Source of the DNA: JAYEHL01 sp041653935
GTDB lineage: Bacteria > Chloroflexota > Dehalococcoidia > E44-bin15
Direction of reading: 5' to 3'
DNA: 64,000 nt
NCBI GenBank assembly: GCA_041653935.1
Contig: JBAZEO010000003.1
Span: forward strand, 62,001 to 126,000
Part shown: positions 8,398 through 15,789 of the stretch, piece by piece
Position numbering within the stretch: position 1 is the first letter of the stretch
How the letters are laid out: every line of letters starts with the position of its first letter
Notes under the pieces: model-generated
The model's database searches: none
Told to the model about the DNA's origin: nothing
What the model saw: only the letters and a program-made list of their open reading frames with translations
Position numbers and translations under genes: made by a program

Positions 8398-8766
8398 TTA
8401 TCTGACTGTCTCCATTAAAATTTCTGCAGCCTCCGGACATATGGCTGAAGCCTTCTCTATGAGCTGGACTGTAAGGGCGCTCCATGATATCCGTACGCCA
8501 TCTTTCTCGCCGTGATCAAAGGCTTCTTTTACCTCTTGCCATGAATCCGCTATAAAGGCCCAGGTGCGGTCGATGGATCTTCCTTTTTTCAGAACAACGA
8601 TCACGATGGATTTGCCTGCCGTCAGATAGACTTCGAACTCGGTCCATCCCCGGCCTTCCTCTGCCCTGTTCGCATGGTCGGGTTTGGTATGGGCGAGCCT
8701 TTCACCCCTGAATTTCAACGAAGGACCGTTGACTCTTCTGATGAGGATGACGTTAGACTCGCCCAT
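8398..8766 (-). CDS. Unknown protein, 122 residues
   Basis: Unrecognised. Start ATG at 8766 follows GGGAGAACAAC. The product has a beta-rich core (WTEFEVYLTAGKSIVIVVLKKG, given here only as a location, about 40-62) and an acidic helical C-terminus (VQLIEKASAICPEAAEIL). It stands 34 bases before the exonuclease gene, probably in the same transcript. Confidence 0.65.
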   Translation of the reverse strand: MGESNVILIRRVNGPSLKFRGERLAHTKPDHANRAEEGRGWTEFEVYLTAGKSIVIVVLKKGRSIDRTWAFIADSWQEVKEAFDHGEKDGVRISWSALTVQLIEKASAICPEAAEILMETVR

Positions 8767-8777
8767 GTTGTTCTCCC

Positions 8778-9176
8778 TTATTCCGTTATGTTCTTGAGGG
8801 TAAGCCTGAAACCGGCTTTGTACTCGTCTATGATCTCCCCGGGCAGCGCCGTGTTGATTGTCTGGCGAGGACCGAAGAAGTTCTTGTTAAGGCCATCTGA
8901 TGTTTTGCCATCGACATCAGGAAGATAAGACATCGTCCACTGCCCCAGCTTGGGGTTCCATTGGACTATGCCTTTCTGGCCTACGGGGACTACGGGAGGA
9001 ACTATCGACTTGATGTTGGGCATTACGACTATGGAGTCGCCATCGCAGATAGGCGCTCCGTCGGCATCGTAAAAGCCTGTGAACTCGGGGGCATTCTTCG
9101 CTTCCTGCGGAAGAAAGGGCCTGACATCAATGAGTGCGCTTCCGACGCTCCCGACTCGATACATGGTTGTTTTCAT
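8778..9176 (-). CDS. Unknown protein, 132 residues
   Basis: Unrecognised. I chose ATG at 9176 because AAAGGACGAAA lies directly before it; the frame is open upstream to 9227 without good signals. The sequence is beta-rich with a motif resembling small barrel domains (DGDSIVVMPN, then VPVGQKGIVQWNPKLGQWTMSY), as in YopX-like phage proteins, but the match is too weak for a name. Confidence 0.7.
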   Translation of the reverse strand: MKTTMYRVGSVGSALIDVRPFLPQEAKNAPEFTGFYDADGAPICDGDSIVVMPNIKSIVPPVVPVGQKGIVQWNPKLGQWTMSYLPDVDGKTSDGLNKNFFGPRQTINTALPGEIIDEYKAGFRLTLKNITE

Positions 9177-9339
9177 TTTCGTCCTTTCGTTTTTCTTCTT
9201 CTCTGATAAGGCGCAGAAAAGACTCACCTATCCTGTCAAGCAATGCGAATGCATCGCCCTTGAGGACCCCTTGGCATGGTCCGTCATCCCTGCGCCTGGG
9301 CCAAATGCAACTGACCTCTGCATGATTCGTTCGAGGCAT
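9127..9339 (-). CDS. Possible small charged protein, 70 residues
   Basis: ATG at 9339 is preceded by a strong GGAAGGAGGGGG, the main reason to accept it. It overlaps the 3' end of the helix-turn-helix gene (to 9284) and the 5' end of the next gene (from 9176). The central part (DAFALLDRIGESFLRLI, about 29-45) looks like a real amphipathic helix. The extreme C-terminus is probably constrained by the overlapping gene's ribosome binding site. Confidence 0.5.
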   Translation of the reverse strand: MPRTNHAEVSCIWPRRRDDGPCQGVLKGDAFALLDRIGESFLRLIREEEKRKDENENNHVSSRERRKRTH

Positions 9340-9718
9340 GAGCCCCCTCCTTCCTCGATCGTTTCTTGATGCAGTGGTATTCCAGGGTTCTATCGAACAT
9401 CCAGGTAGATATATTCAAGATGCGGCAGAAATCTTCCCTGGTCTTGTTACTGTAGAATTCCACCAAAGAGCTTCGGTTCATGTTCCGGACATGGGCTGGC
9501 AAGTTTTTGGCAGCCTTCTGTTTCAATTCGAACCATCCGCTGTATTGGGGAAACCCGGAAAGGTGGACCGGTATTGACACTCCCCAGGACGACAGATTGC
9601 GAGAAATGGTGGTTCTGTCAACGCCATACCTATCCGCCATGTCATTGATGGACACGCCTTCGTAGACTACGCCACGAATGATATCCCTACGAGATGATTC
9701 CAGCCCTTTTCGCCTCAT
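9284..9718 (-). CDS. Helix-turn-helix protein, 144 residues
   Basis: A small DNA-binding candidate. Residues about 22-48 (VSINDMADRYGVDRTTISRN) form a clear helix-turn-helix of the resolvase or transposase-recruited type. A second possible helix-turn-helix lies near residues 90-115 (REDFCRILNISTWMFDR). The C-terminus is basic. It overlaps the upstream small gene by 32 bases. It could be a phage regulator; no catalytic domain is visible. Confidence 0.7.
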   Translation of the reverse strand: MRRKGLESSRRDIIRGVVYEGVSINDMADRYGVDRTTISRNLSSWGVSIPVHLSGFPQYSGWFELKQKAAKNLPAHVRNMNRSSLVEFYSNKTREDFCRILNISTWMFDRTLEYHCIKKRSRKEGAHASNESCRGQLHLAQAQG

Positions 9719-9908
9719 GAACCTGAATGGCCCCGCATCGACGCGCTCTCAAGATCGAAGCCGTCTTGGCAGGGTCTTCTCCTTTCATTTTTTGGAAGAT
9801 GCCCATAATATAGGGCCAGTCTTCGGAGTGGCCGGCTTTCTGAGCCTGCTCTTTGGCTGCAGCCCACAGCGCTTCGTCTTTTGGTGTTTTAACGACATTG
9901 ACAGGCAT
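9687..9908 (-). CDS. Small conserved-type phage protein, 73 residues
   Basis: The start MPVNVVKTPKDEALW with DWPYIMGIFQKMKG matches a small helical protein seen repeatedly in phage genomes; its function is not known to me. ATG at 9908 directly follows the upstream gene (stop at 9911). It overlaps the helix-turn-helix gene by 32 bases. Confidence 0.75.
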   Translation of the reverse strand: MPVNVVKTPKDEALWAAAKEQAQKAGHSEDWPYIMGIFQKMKGEDPAKTASILRARRCGAIQVHEAKRAGIIS

Positions 9909-9910
9909 TA

Positions 9911-10378
9911 TTACTTGGCCGCCTTGATCATGGTAAGAACTTCATCCCGTGTAGGGAAGCCGGCTATGTCGGAATGCTTGAGATATTCAGAAGGTCTTGT
10001 TTGCTGCCATGGGCAGCTTCTGAGAAGTTCTTTGAGTTCGGCTATGCCTTCGTTGGCAGACTTCAGCTCCAGGTGGAAATTGGCTTCCCTGATCGGTTTG
10101 AGATCGCTGGCAAGGGACATTATGGTTCCTTCCAAGCGGCCCATCTGCTCTCGAGTTCTCGACTCGCTTTCACTTACCCTCTGATTGAGGCGTACTTCTA
10201 AACTAACTAAACTTTGGTCTACTGTTTTCTTCTGGTCATTCACTAGCTTTTTAGTTTCAGCTATTTCCTTGCAATTGTTTTCCGTTTGATATTTCATGCG
10301 ATAAAACATGCCGGCAAAGCCAAGCAACATGAATAGGAACTGAGCTATCGCAATCCAGTCTCTCAACTGTAATCCCAC
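9911..10378 (-). CDS. Membrane-anchored coiled-coil protein, 155 residues
   Basis: An N-terminal membrane segment (IAIAQFLFMLLGFAGMFY, about 9-26) is followed by a long heptad-rich coiled coil (about 30-110). The C-terminus ends PTRDEVLTMIKAAK. The layout resembles inner-membrane spanin subunits or DUF2730-like phage proteins, but no partner outer-membrane subunit is evident and the lysis cassette is elsewhere (about 20 kb). A promoter with TATAAT lies 49-75 bases upstream. Confidence 0.7.
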   Translation of the reverse strand: MGLQLRDWIAIAQFLFMLLGFAGMFYRMKYQTENNCKEIAETKKLVNDQKKTVDQSLVSLEVRLNQRVSESESRTREQMGRLEGTIMSLASDLKPIREANFHLELKSANEGIAELKELLRSCPWQQTRPSEYLKHSDIAGFPTRDEVLTMIKAAK

Positions 10379-10426
10379 GATCTTTGCCTCCGAGTTTGTG
10401 CTGAACTCACTTGGTTTCTGTCTTCA

Positions 10427-10453
10427 TTATATCCGAGTCCAGTTAAAAATCAA
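10427..10453 (-). promoter_or_regulatory. Promoter before the membrane coiled-coil gene
   Basis: Minus strand: TTGATT (10453-10448), 15-base spacer, TATAAT (10432-10427) preceded by CGGA. The -35 overlaps the stop codon of the upstream gene. It has the same GG-plus-TATAAT form as the other promoters in this window. Confidence 0.6.
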
Positions 10454-10773
10454 GAGGCAAGAGGCGATGGGATGACATTCAGAGTATAGATGTACTCGTA
10501 GACATTACTGTCCGTGTCGCTGAATATCACAGATACAGAGTAGTCGGGAGGAGATGCTTCCCCACCTTTGATGGTAAAACGAATGGTTCTGTAGTTGGCG
10601 CCGATGACCGATGCTTCTTCAAGCATGGCTTCAGTGACGTCTTCACCCTCGGAATTGATGATGGTGACCTCGAGGGAAGCCAGGACTATAGACGAGTTCT
10701 TCAGCCTTATCTCTGGGTCTACAAGCAGGAACGGCCGGCTTTCATTGCTTGTCTTCTGAATGTACATGTCCAT
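10450..10773 (-). CDS. Unknown beta-rich protein, 107 residues
   Basis: Unrecognised. The pattern of alternating strands (SIVLASLEVTIINSEG, later YSVSVIFSDTDSNVYEYIY) suggests a single Ig-like or baseplate-accessory domain. It has its own promoter immediately upstream (10803-10830) and Shine-Dalgarno GAGAGGAG before ATG 10773. It shares no clear motif with the structural genes to the right. Confidence 0.7.
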   Translation of the reverse strand: MDMYIQKTSNESRPFLLVDPEIRLKNSSIVLASLEVTIINSEGEDVTEAMLEEASVIGANYRTIRFTIKGGEASPPDYSVSVIFSDTDSNVYEYIYTLNVIPSPLAS

Positions 10774-10802
10774 GAAAACTCCTCTCTGATCGTTCTCTCT
10801 CT

Positions 10803-10830
10803 ATTATATCCCTCGAGGGCTCGGTGTCAC
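10803..10830 (-). promoter_or_regulatory. Promoter after the VRR-NUC gene
   Basis: Minus strand: GTGACA (10830-10825), 16-base spacer, TATAAT (10808-10803) preceded by GGGA. The -35 begins at the last base of the upstream stop codon. Another example of the window's compact promoter type. Confidence 0.6.
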
Positions 10831-11240
10831 TAATGACGGGTTGGGAATCCGCATTCAGTCAATACGGTTCTCAGGTTGATCACGCTTTCACGAACAAGGA
10901 AAAAAAGAAAGCCGCGCTCCAATGCCTTGTCTCTGAATTGGACCTGCTCGTCCGAAAGCCGCCCTGTCTTGGTCTTCAGCTCGATGAACACGCCTTTCTT
11001 GTCCGGGAAGTTCGGGGGGGTGTCCATGATGAAGATATCCGGTACGCCTGGCTTCACTCCTCTTCTCTTGGCTTCTGCCCCGAATCGGCGACAGTACTCT
11101 TCGGGAGCTTTCATGGCCAAAGCAGCTCGATACGAGTTCGGGCTGGGATGGTACCAGAAAAGATCTGTCCGGTGATCTAGAAAAAAAGCACACTGTTCCT
11201 GGAGTATGTCCTCGATGTTACGATTCCGCCTAGCTGCCAT
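10830..11240 (-). CDS. VRR-NUC domain nuclease, 136 residues
   Basis: A small PD-(D/E)XK nuclease of the VRR-NUC family, which cleaves structured DNA such as Holliday junctions or flaps. The core is GVPDIFIMDTPP (Asp of the PD motif, about 79-82) followed by GVFIELKTKTGRLSDEQ (E-x-K, about 94-100, with the trailing Gln). The N-terminus is basic. I placed the start at ATG 11240 because GGAGG lies six bases before it; the frame is open to 11396 but without signals. It overlaps a small membrane-protein frame. Confidence 0.88.
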   Translation of the reverse strand: MAARRNRNIEDILQEQCAFFLDHRTDLFWYHPSPNSYRAALAMKAPEEYCRRFGAEAKRRGVKPGVPDIFIMDTPPNFPDKKGVFIELKTKTGRLSDEQVQFRDKALERGFLFFLVRESVINLRTVLTECGFPTRH

Positions 11241-11356
11241 TTCAAACCTCCAAGTAAAAGAGAGACATGATTGTCTCTCTTGATGATGAAGGGGGACACA
11301 AGGAAGAAGAGAATGCCCACCAGGATCATCAGAAACATTCTGAACATACCGAACAT
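11177..11356 (-). CDS. Small membrane protein, 59 residues
   Basis: ATG at 11356 is preceded by AAGGAG. Residues 8-26 form a strong membrane segment (FLMILVGILFFLVSPFIIK). The C-terminal third overlaps the start of the VRR-NUC gene and may be non-essential. An inverted repeat of AAGAGAGACA and TGTCTCTCTT with loop ATCA (about 11258-11281) lies inside it, just before the nuclease ribosome binding site. No family recognised. Confidence 0.6.
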   Translation of the reverse strand: MFGMFRMFLMILVGILFFLVSPFIIKRDNHVSLLLGGLKWQLGGIVTSRTYSRNSVLFF

Positions 11357-11415
11357 AATGCTCCTTGGTAAGGGGCCCAGCGACCTGGACCCCCAACCGG
11401 TTGAGGACTCGAAGA

Positions 11416-11622
11416 CTAGGCGGCCTTGCCCTTGGCAGGAGCCTGGGTGACCTCGGCGACGGTTTCGGTCTTGTCGGTCTTGGCTATGACGCCTCTGACC
11501 TTCGAGACGAAGCGCGGAAGGACGAACACGGAAAGGATTGCCAGGGAGATCATGATGAAGACGGTGGTGCGAACGGCCTTGGACACGAGGCTACGGACGT
11601 GGTTCTTGGTGGTGATGAGCAT
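11416..11622 (-). CDS. Small single-span membrane protein, 68 residues
   Basis: GAGGAGG precedes ATG at 11622. A basic N-terminus is followed by one membrane segment (VFIMISLAILSVFVLPRFV, about 21-39) and a hydrophilic Ala/Lys-rich tail ending KGKAA. Unknown function. The leader contains TATAAT at 11698-11693 but no convincing -35, and a terminator stands upstream at 11772-11800. Confidence 0.7.
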   Translation of the reverse strand: MLITTKNHVRSLVSKAVRTTVFIMISLAILSVFVLPRFVSKVRGVIAKTDKTETVAEVTQAPAKGKAA

Positions 11623-11771
11623 AAGAATTCCTCCTCAAAGGATCGCCTATTGGTTTTTCGCGCTGGGGAGGAAGGCGTTCACCTCTCCCAGCATTATATT
11701 TATATCTTTTTATATGCGTTTTTTCCATGTTTTTAAGGGCTTTTGTAAGGCTTGAAAATAGGGCATAAAAA

Positions 11772-11800
11772 CAAAAAAGAGCCGCGGTTAAGCGGCCCTT
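11772..11800 (-). terminator. Intrinsic terminator
   Basis: GGGCCGC-TTAACC-GCGGCTC hairpin (one G-T pair) followed on the minus strand by TTTTTTGTTTTT, just after the gene ending at 11818. The stretch 11623-11771 between it and the next start holds AT-rich sequence with TATAAT at 11698-11693. Confidence 0.88.
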
Positions 11801-11817
11801 CTTTGCAACGCGAACAA

Positions 11818-12024
11818 TCAGTTTTCCTGGCTGAACTCTCCGCAAGCCTCCTGGCTTTTCTTGACCGGTGGGATATGCGTGTAGACTTCAGGCACTGGAT
11901 TCCCTCCTGCTACCTTCGGAGGTTTGATCGCGATGAGATCAGCCTTGGGAGGATATCTTTTGCAGTACCCCTGTTCGGGGTCTATCCCGGGCTTGAAATG
12001 ACGGCACTCTCCGCAAGTACGCAT
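11818..12024 (-). CDS. Small zinc-binding-type protein, 68 residues
   Basis: The N-terminus MRTCGECRHF with a later GYCKRYPP gives a C-x2-C-x(n)-C pattern typical of small phage CxxC proteins that bind zinc or an iron-sulphur centre. The rest is Pro-rich (IKPPKVAGGNPVPE). It lies 19 bases after the upstream gene and directly before a terminator. Function unknown. Confidence 0.7.
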   Translation of the reverse strand: MRTCGECRHFKPGIDPEQGYCKRYPPKADLIAIKPPKVAGGNPVPEVYTHIPPVKKSQEACGEFSQEN

Positions 12025-12042
12025 TGATGGTTCCTTTCTAGT

Positions 12043-12465
12043 TTATTCGCTGATAGCGAAGATCAGCTCGATGACAGGGGCTTCTTCTTCCCCTACGTAT
12101 ACATACACTATAGGATTCCCGTCACTATCAACAAGGACGGGGAAAAGGAAGTTGAAGCCGAGGAGGCCAGGAGCCAGTTGTGTCAGGTTTATGGCTGCAT
12201 CGACAGCAACAGGGGAAACGATGGCTTCCGTGTCGTCGTTCACCGACCAAAGGATAGAATTGCTGCGGGTCGGAGCAGTGTTGTAGGCCATGCCTACAGC
12301 ATCTTCGACATCACTGGGATAAAAAACCGAAACACGAGTGGCCGTGCTCATGGGGATGGCATCTACCAACCCATTCTTCCCGAAACGATCTCCTCCCAAA
12401 ACAGGCACAATGTACTGAGCTCCTGCCTCATCGAAGGTAATGTTGAGCTTGACGATCGTGATCAT
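12043..12465 (-). CDS. Unknown protein, 140 residues
   Basis: Unrecognised and probably beta-rich. It starts with MITIVKLNITFDEAGAQYIV and ends in hydrophobic strands (NPIVYVYVGEEEAPVIELIF). The start overlaps the stop of the previous gene (ATGA), indicating coupling. The composition resembles small virion or baseplate decoration proteins, but there is no specific match. Confidence 0.7.
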   Translation of the reverse strand: MITIVKLNITFDEAGAQYIVPVLGGDRFGKNGLVDAIPMSTATRVSVFYPSDVEDAVGMAYNTAPTRSNSILWSVNDDTEAIVSPVAVDAAINLTQLAPGLLGFNFLFPVLVDSDGNPIVYVYVGEEEAPVIELIFAISE

Positions 12466-12767
12466 TTGATAACTCCTCGCTTGAAGGCGTCTATGCCCCA
12501 GTTCCTGGGCTTGTTACTCTTGAACGGGTTGGTAGAAGACATCGGGAGCTTTTTGCTTGTAGGAAGCCTGTAGGAGCCCGGGAGCTTGCTGCTGAACGAC
12601 TGCTTGAAGGCAGTGTCCGCGGCTTGAGAAACATTCAGCTTGGGTGGCTTTATTTTAACTCCAGATATCGATGCCTTCTGTATCTTTGGGATCTGAGGTA
12701 TCTTTGCCTTTATGGCCTGGGCTCGTTTGACCATGGCATGAAATACTCTCCCTGCCTGAGAAGTCAT
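12462..12767 (-). CDS. Unknown basic protein, 101 residues
   Basis: Very basic and Ser/Pro-rich. The segment AMVKRAQAIKAKIPQIP resembles MVKRASKIKTRSK at the start of the adjacent upstream gene, so the two may be diverged duplicates. No fold can be named. GGGGATGATCTG precedes ATG 12767. Confidence 0.65.
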   Translation of the reverse strand: MTSQAGRVFHAMVKRAQAIKAKIPQIPKIQKASISGVKIKPPKLNVSQAADTAFKQSFSSKLPGSYRLPTSKKLPMSSTNPFKSNKPRNWGIDAFKRGVIK

Positions 12768-12771
12768 CAGA

Positions 12772-13086
12772 TCATCCCCTGCCGCCCAACATTATCATGT
12801 CGGGATCTTGTTCACCGGTTGGAGAGCCAGTAGCCTTTTCTGCTCCATGCACGATAACTCGAGGGATGAAGGTTTTGTTGCCGTTCACAAGGACAGGAGT
12901 CCACCCCGGTCTCGACCTGCCAGGTAGTACTTTGAAGGATGTACCGCGTTCAACATTCGAAACGACCGGGGATGAGTACGATGGCCGCAGATGGGCAACT
13001 CCGCTGATAACGGCTGTAACGGTGTCTGACTTGGATCTGGTCTTGATCTTGGAAGCTCTCTTGACCATTACACCGAATATGTTCAT
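12772..13086 (-). CDS. Unknown protein, 104 residues
   Basis: Unrecognised. A basic N-terminus (MVKRASKIKTRSKSD) is followed by short strands (GWTPVLVNGNKTFIPRVIVHG) and a flexible acidic end. It is four bases from the following gene, with which it shares an N-terminal motif. Confidence 0.65.
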   Translation of the reverse strand: MNIFGVMVKRASKIKTRSKSDTVTAVISGVAHLRPSYSSPVVSNVERGTSFKVLPGRSRPGWTPVLVNGNKTFIPRVIVHGAEKATGSPTGEQDPDMIMLGGRG

Positions 13087-13124
13087 TGCCTACCTCCACC
13101 CTTCATCATACTCCGTTACGGTAT

Positions 13125-13604
13125 TCAGGGCAAGAGGCCGATCTCCTGCATCGATACCGATCTGTCCCCGGCGAATAGAAGGTGGTCGATCAGTTTGATG
13201 TCTACAGCCTTCTCGAGCATGTCCTTCATGTCTGCGGTCAGTTGACGGTCCTGTCTGGAAAATTCGAGATTCCCTCCTGGATGTTGATGACAGACTATGG
13301 TGGCTACTGCGTTCATGTCCAACAAGAACTTAATCACTTTTCTCAGTGATACAGATGCCTGATCAACCGTCCCATTGGACACCTTGTAGATGCCAAGAAT
13401 CGCATGTGCGCTGTTGAGGGCTATGCTCCAAAACTCTTCGTATGGGGCATCTTTGAACATTGGGGCCATGAGTGTCTTAACCAACTCCTTGGCCTGTTCG
13501 GGTGATTTGATCGCTTCCTCTGGAACAGGCCCAGGGTAACGATGCCTTCGGGTGGTCTTGAAGCCGACGACCTTCTCCGCGATGTAGTAGGTTGTTTCTT
13601 TCAT
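13125..13604 (-). CDS. radC: RadC/JAB-domain protein, 159 residues
   Basis: A RadC-type JAMM/MPN protein. The metal-binding signature is CHQHPGGNLEFSRQD (His-x-His, Ser and Asp; about 111-125), a variant of HNHPSG-x(n)-S-x2-D. The Glu/Ser helix before it is NSAHAILGIYKVSNG, and LIDHLLFAGD follows as in RadC. The N-terminal helix-hairpin-helix of cellular RadC is absent, as in many phage and plasmid versions. The family's true activity is unresolved. It lies among other recombination genes here. Confidence 0.85.
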   Translation of the reverse strand: MKETTYYIAEKVVGFKTTRRHRYPGPVPEEAIKSPEQAKELVKTLMAPMFKDAPYEEFWSIALNSAHAILGIYKVSNGTVDQASVSLRKVIKFLLDMNAVATIVCHQHPGGNLEFSRQDRQLTADMKDMLEKAVDIKLIDHLLFAGDRSVSMQEIGLLP

Positions 13605-13605
13605 G

Positions 13606-13896
13606 TCAGTCCACCATCCCTATCTCCCGCAGGAACTCCATGGTGATTCCTTCCGGGAGAAAAGCTTCGGAGCACGTTGGCTCTCCGCTTTCACATGCCA
13701 GCATTGCAATACCCTGCATCCTCTGGCCTGTTTTGTCTCTTGAAACACCGACGCCCCTGATGCGGCAGTACTCACCGGGCTTCAGGATCAAGTCAATGGT
13801 GACATCTTCCTTCTTGACTGTAGCGTTATTCCTGCTGGTGAAGATCGAAGGATGGCGCCGGATACTGTATCGGTCGCCGTCGATTTCAACGATCAT
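13606..13896 (-). CDS. Unknown protein, 96 residues
   Basis: Unrecognised. Beta-rich start (MIVEIDGDRYSIRRHPSIF) and two Cys near the C-terminus (LACESGEPTCSEAF). It ends one base before the RadC-like gene start, so the two are probably translated together. Confidence 0.65.
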   Translation of the reverse strand: MIVEIDGDRYSIRRHPSIFTSRNNATVKKEDVTIDLILKPGEYCRIRGVGVSRDKTGQRMQGIAMLACESGEPTCSEAFLPEGITMEFLREIGMVD

Positions 13897-13929
13897 ACGT
13901 TCCTTTCAGAAGAGGAAGTTGAACAAACA

Positions 13930-14151
13930 TCAGATGACCCCCATAAGCCGCAATCCGCTCATGACGGACTGGGTGTGGCAGACTTCACAGTAGCCTTTGT
14001 CCTGATCGGGTTCATAGGAAGCCACGTAATCGCAGCCGGGGTTCATGCAGATCCCCGGGACTACGTCTTCCATGGCAAATTCCTCGAGGAACTCTTCCGT
14101 GCTGCTCATGCCCTCGCTGTCCAGCAATGCCTGCATTTTGTCCATGTCCAT
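13930..14151 (-). CDS. Small zinc-ribbon-like protein, 73 residues
   Basis: An acidic helical N-terminus (about 1-30) is followed by ICMNPGCDYVASYEPDQ and GYCEVCHTQSV, giving a C-x4-C and C-x2-C pair suited to one zinc ion. The start overlaps the previous stop (TAATG). Small zinc proteins of this kind are common in phage accessory regions; function unknown. Confidence 0.75.
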   Translation of the reverse strand: MDMDKMQALLDSEGMSSTEEFLEEFAMEDVVPGICMNPGCDYVASYEPDQDKGYCEVCHTQSVMSGLRLMGVI

Positions 14152-14612
14152 TACTGCCTTTCTTCCTGTTTCTTGAGTATGTCGCTCACGACTGCATGGC
14201 TGTGAGTGACTGCTTCCGGGAAGACAACCTCTTCCCGGCGGTCATTTGCGCTGAGATTGTCGGGATGAATGGCAAGCACGATTTCTCGATCGAAGGCCGG
14301 ATTGATCTGGTGCTCTTCCATCCACGTTCTGATCTTAGATGTATCGCCTACGAAGTTCAGGCATGCATTGCCCGTGAAGGTATGAACTCCGTTTCTCCGC
14401 ATACTCGGGTCGCTGTCCAGGCAGAACGGAAGGTCCCACCCCTTGAATACTGCGCAGCGTTTATCAGTGTTCAGGTAGTACTGTTTGCGCTTGCCTCTCT
14501 GCTTGAAGACAGGACCCTTGGGAGAGATCTGTGTGATGGTGATCTCGCTCTTGCCTCCAAAACACATGCTGTTTATAGCATATATTGTGTACTTCCCATT
14601 AGCCTCGAACAT
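14151..14612 (-). CDS. Unknown protein, 153 residues
   Basis: Unrecognised. It starts MFEANGKYTIYAIN and contains several Cys (SMCFGGK, KRCAVF, LPFCLD, NACLNF), a strand-rich N-terminal half and a helical C-terminus. It is the first gene after the terminator at 14620-14653 and is coupled to the small zinc protein gene. No promoter of the window's type is evident directly upstream. Confidence 0.65.
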   Translation of the reverse strand: MFEANGKYTIYAINSMCFGGKSEITITQISPKGPVFKQRGKRKQYYLNTDKRCAVFKGWDLPFCLDSDPSMRRNGVHTFTGNACLNFVGDTSKIRTWMEEHQINPAFDREIVLAIHPDNLSANDRREEVVFPEAVTHSHAVVSDILKKQEERQ

Positions 14613-14619
14613 TGCTTCC

Positions 14620-14653
14620 CCTCTTAAAGAAAAGGCCCCGGTTGCCCGGGGCC
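14620..14653 (-). terminator. Intrinsic terminator after the YqaJ exonuclease gene
   Basis: GGCCCCGG-GCAA-CCGGGGCC hairpin (14632-14653) followed on the minus strand by TTTTCTTT, nine bases after the exonuclease stop. Confidence 0.9.
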
Positions 14654-14661
14654 GTGTCCTG

Positions 14662-15735
14662 TCATGCTCGTTTTTTGAGATCCCATCGAGCCTGGCTTGT
14701 CTTCGTTACCTTCGAAGTAAACGTACGTCTGGGAAAGAACTTGGTGTGAGCCTTGACCAATTCTGCTATCTTGGGGTTATCGGCCAGGAACTCCTCCCTG
14801 TAGAACCTCGACCCCAATGCCTTTTCCCATTCTATCTCGTACTCGCGGCAGTAGAACTTCTCCATTCCTTCGCCATGTTTTTCGACTATCAGCGCCGTTA
14901 TCTGATCCTCGATATCCTTTTTCTTTTTCTTGGCATCCTTTTCCTGGGCATCGAGTTCTTTGAGGGCGACGATGAGCTTGTATATAGCATCCTCGTTCGA
15001 AAGGTCAGCCATGCTTTTCTCGTGGATCATGAAGAACTCACGGCCAAGGCATGTCTCACCGAATGGGCATCCGCTGCATCGCTGCTCGGTTATCGGGGGT
15101 CGGTCTGGAATAGCTTTTGCAGCGACTACGCTCGACATAAACCAACTGCCGGCGTCGACCATGAGCTTCAGGGTCTCAACATCCCTTGGCACTACTTCGA
15201 TCTGAAAGTCGATCCCATCCGGCCACATCACAGCTACGTTGCAGAGGTCAAGTCCGGATATACCGAGGTAGTGTTGAGGCTGCAGTTTATACCCGACTGA
15301 GAGACCGTTTTCGATGAAGTCGTACCAGACATTCTGGTTCATGGTTTTGATTTCCAGGACTTCGAGCCGCCAGTCGGGTGGCATGGCAGGAACTCTATCC
15401 ATATTCCCGATCATCCAAGAAGGAACTTTTTGACCAGGCCACAGTTCTTTGGCCTTGGGACGCTTGTGTGAGAAACGACATCCGGTTGATGCCTTGAAAA
15501 GCTCAGCAACCACAGGCTCCAGGATATTGCCTCTCATGGCAGCCCTGGACGTTTCTTCCGGGAAGTTGGGTTTGGCGCCTATCTTGGTGTAAAAGAGTCT
15601 GCGCATGCAGGACCACTTGTAGTCATCCGGATGCATGCTGGAAAGGATGGGGGCCCAGTCGGACCCCCCGATGCCTTCCCTTCGCTTCGCATGCCAGAGC
15701 GGGGATTTCTGGATCCGTTGCAACATCGGTATCAC
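14662..15735 (-). CDS. YqaJ-type recombination exonuclease
   Basis: A 357-residue YqaJ-family (lambda exonuclease-like) PD-(D/E)XK nuclease that would resect double-strand ends for annealing. Motifs: GIGGSDWAPIL (about 22-32), MRGNILEPVVAEL (about 66-78, the Glu motif), and RLEVLEIKTMNQNVWYDF (about 121-138, the E-x-K active site). YKLQPQHYLGISGL (Gln motif) follows. A later RCSGCPFGETC stretch may bind zinc or an Fe-S cluster, and a Lys-rich coiled coil follows it. GTG 15735 is close to AAGGAGG; ATG 15726 is an alternative. It sits beside the ERF annealing protein, the usual partner. Confidence 0.9.
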   Translation of the reverse strand: MIPMLQRIQKSPLWHAKRREGIGGSDWAPILSSMHPDDYKWSCMRRLFYTKIGAKPNFPEETSRAAMRGNILEPVVAELFKASTGCRFSHKRPKAKELWPGQKVPSWMIGNMDRVPAMPPDWRLEVLEIKTMNQNVWYDFIENGLSVGYKLQPQHYLGISGLDLCNVAVMWPDGIDFQIEVVPRDVETLKLMVDAGSWFMSSVVAAKAIPDRPPITEQRCSGCPFGETCLGREFFMIHEKSMADLSNEDAIYKLIVALKELDAQEKDAKKKKKDIEDQITALIVEKHGEGMEKFYCREYEIEWEKALGSRFYREEFLADNPKIAELVKAHTKFFPRRTFTSKVTKTSQARWDLKKRA

Positions 15736-15750
15736 ATAGCCTCCTTATGA

Positions 15751-15778
15751 AAGAGGCCGACCCCCATGGGCCGGCCCC
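15751..15778 (-). terminator. Possible terminator or stem-loop between ERF and YqaJ genes
   Basis: GGCCG / CGGCC stem enclosing GCCCATGGGGGT, followed on the minus strand by TCTTTC. It is weaker than the other terminators and may only attenuate. Confidence 0.5.
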
Positions 15779-15789
15779 ATCCCCAACTC

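Noticed and set aside
11690..11720. Full promoter for the 68-residue membrane protein
   Set aside because: TATAAT is present at 11698-11693, but no -35 resembling the others is found 15-18 bases upstream.
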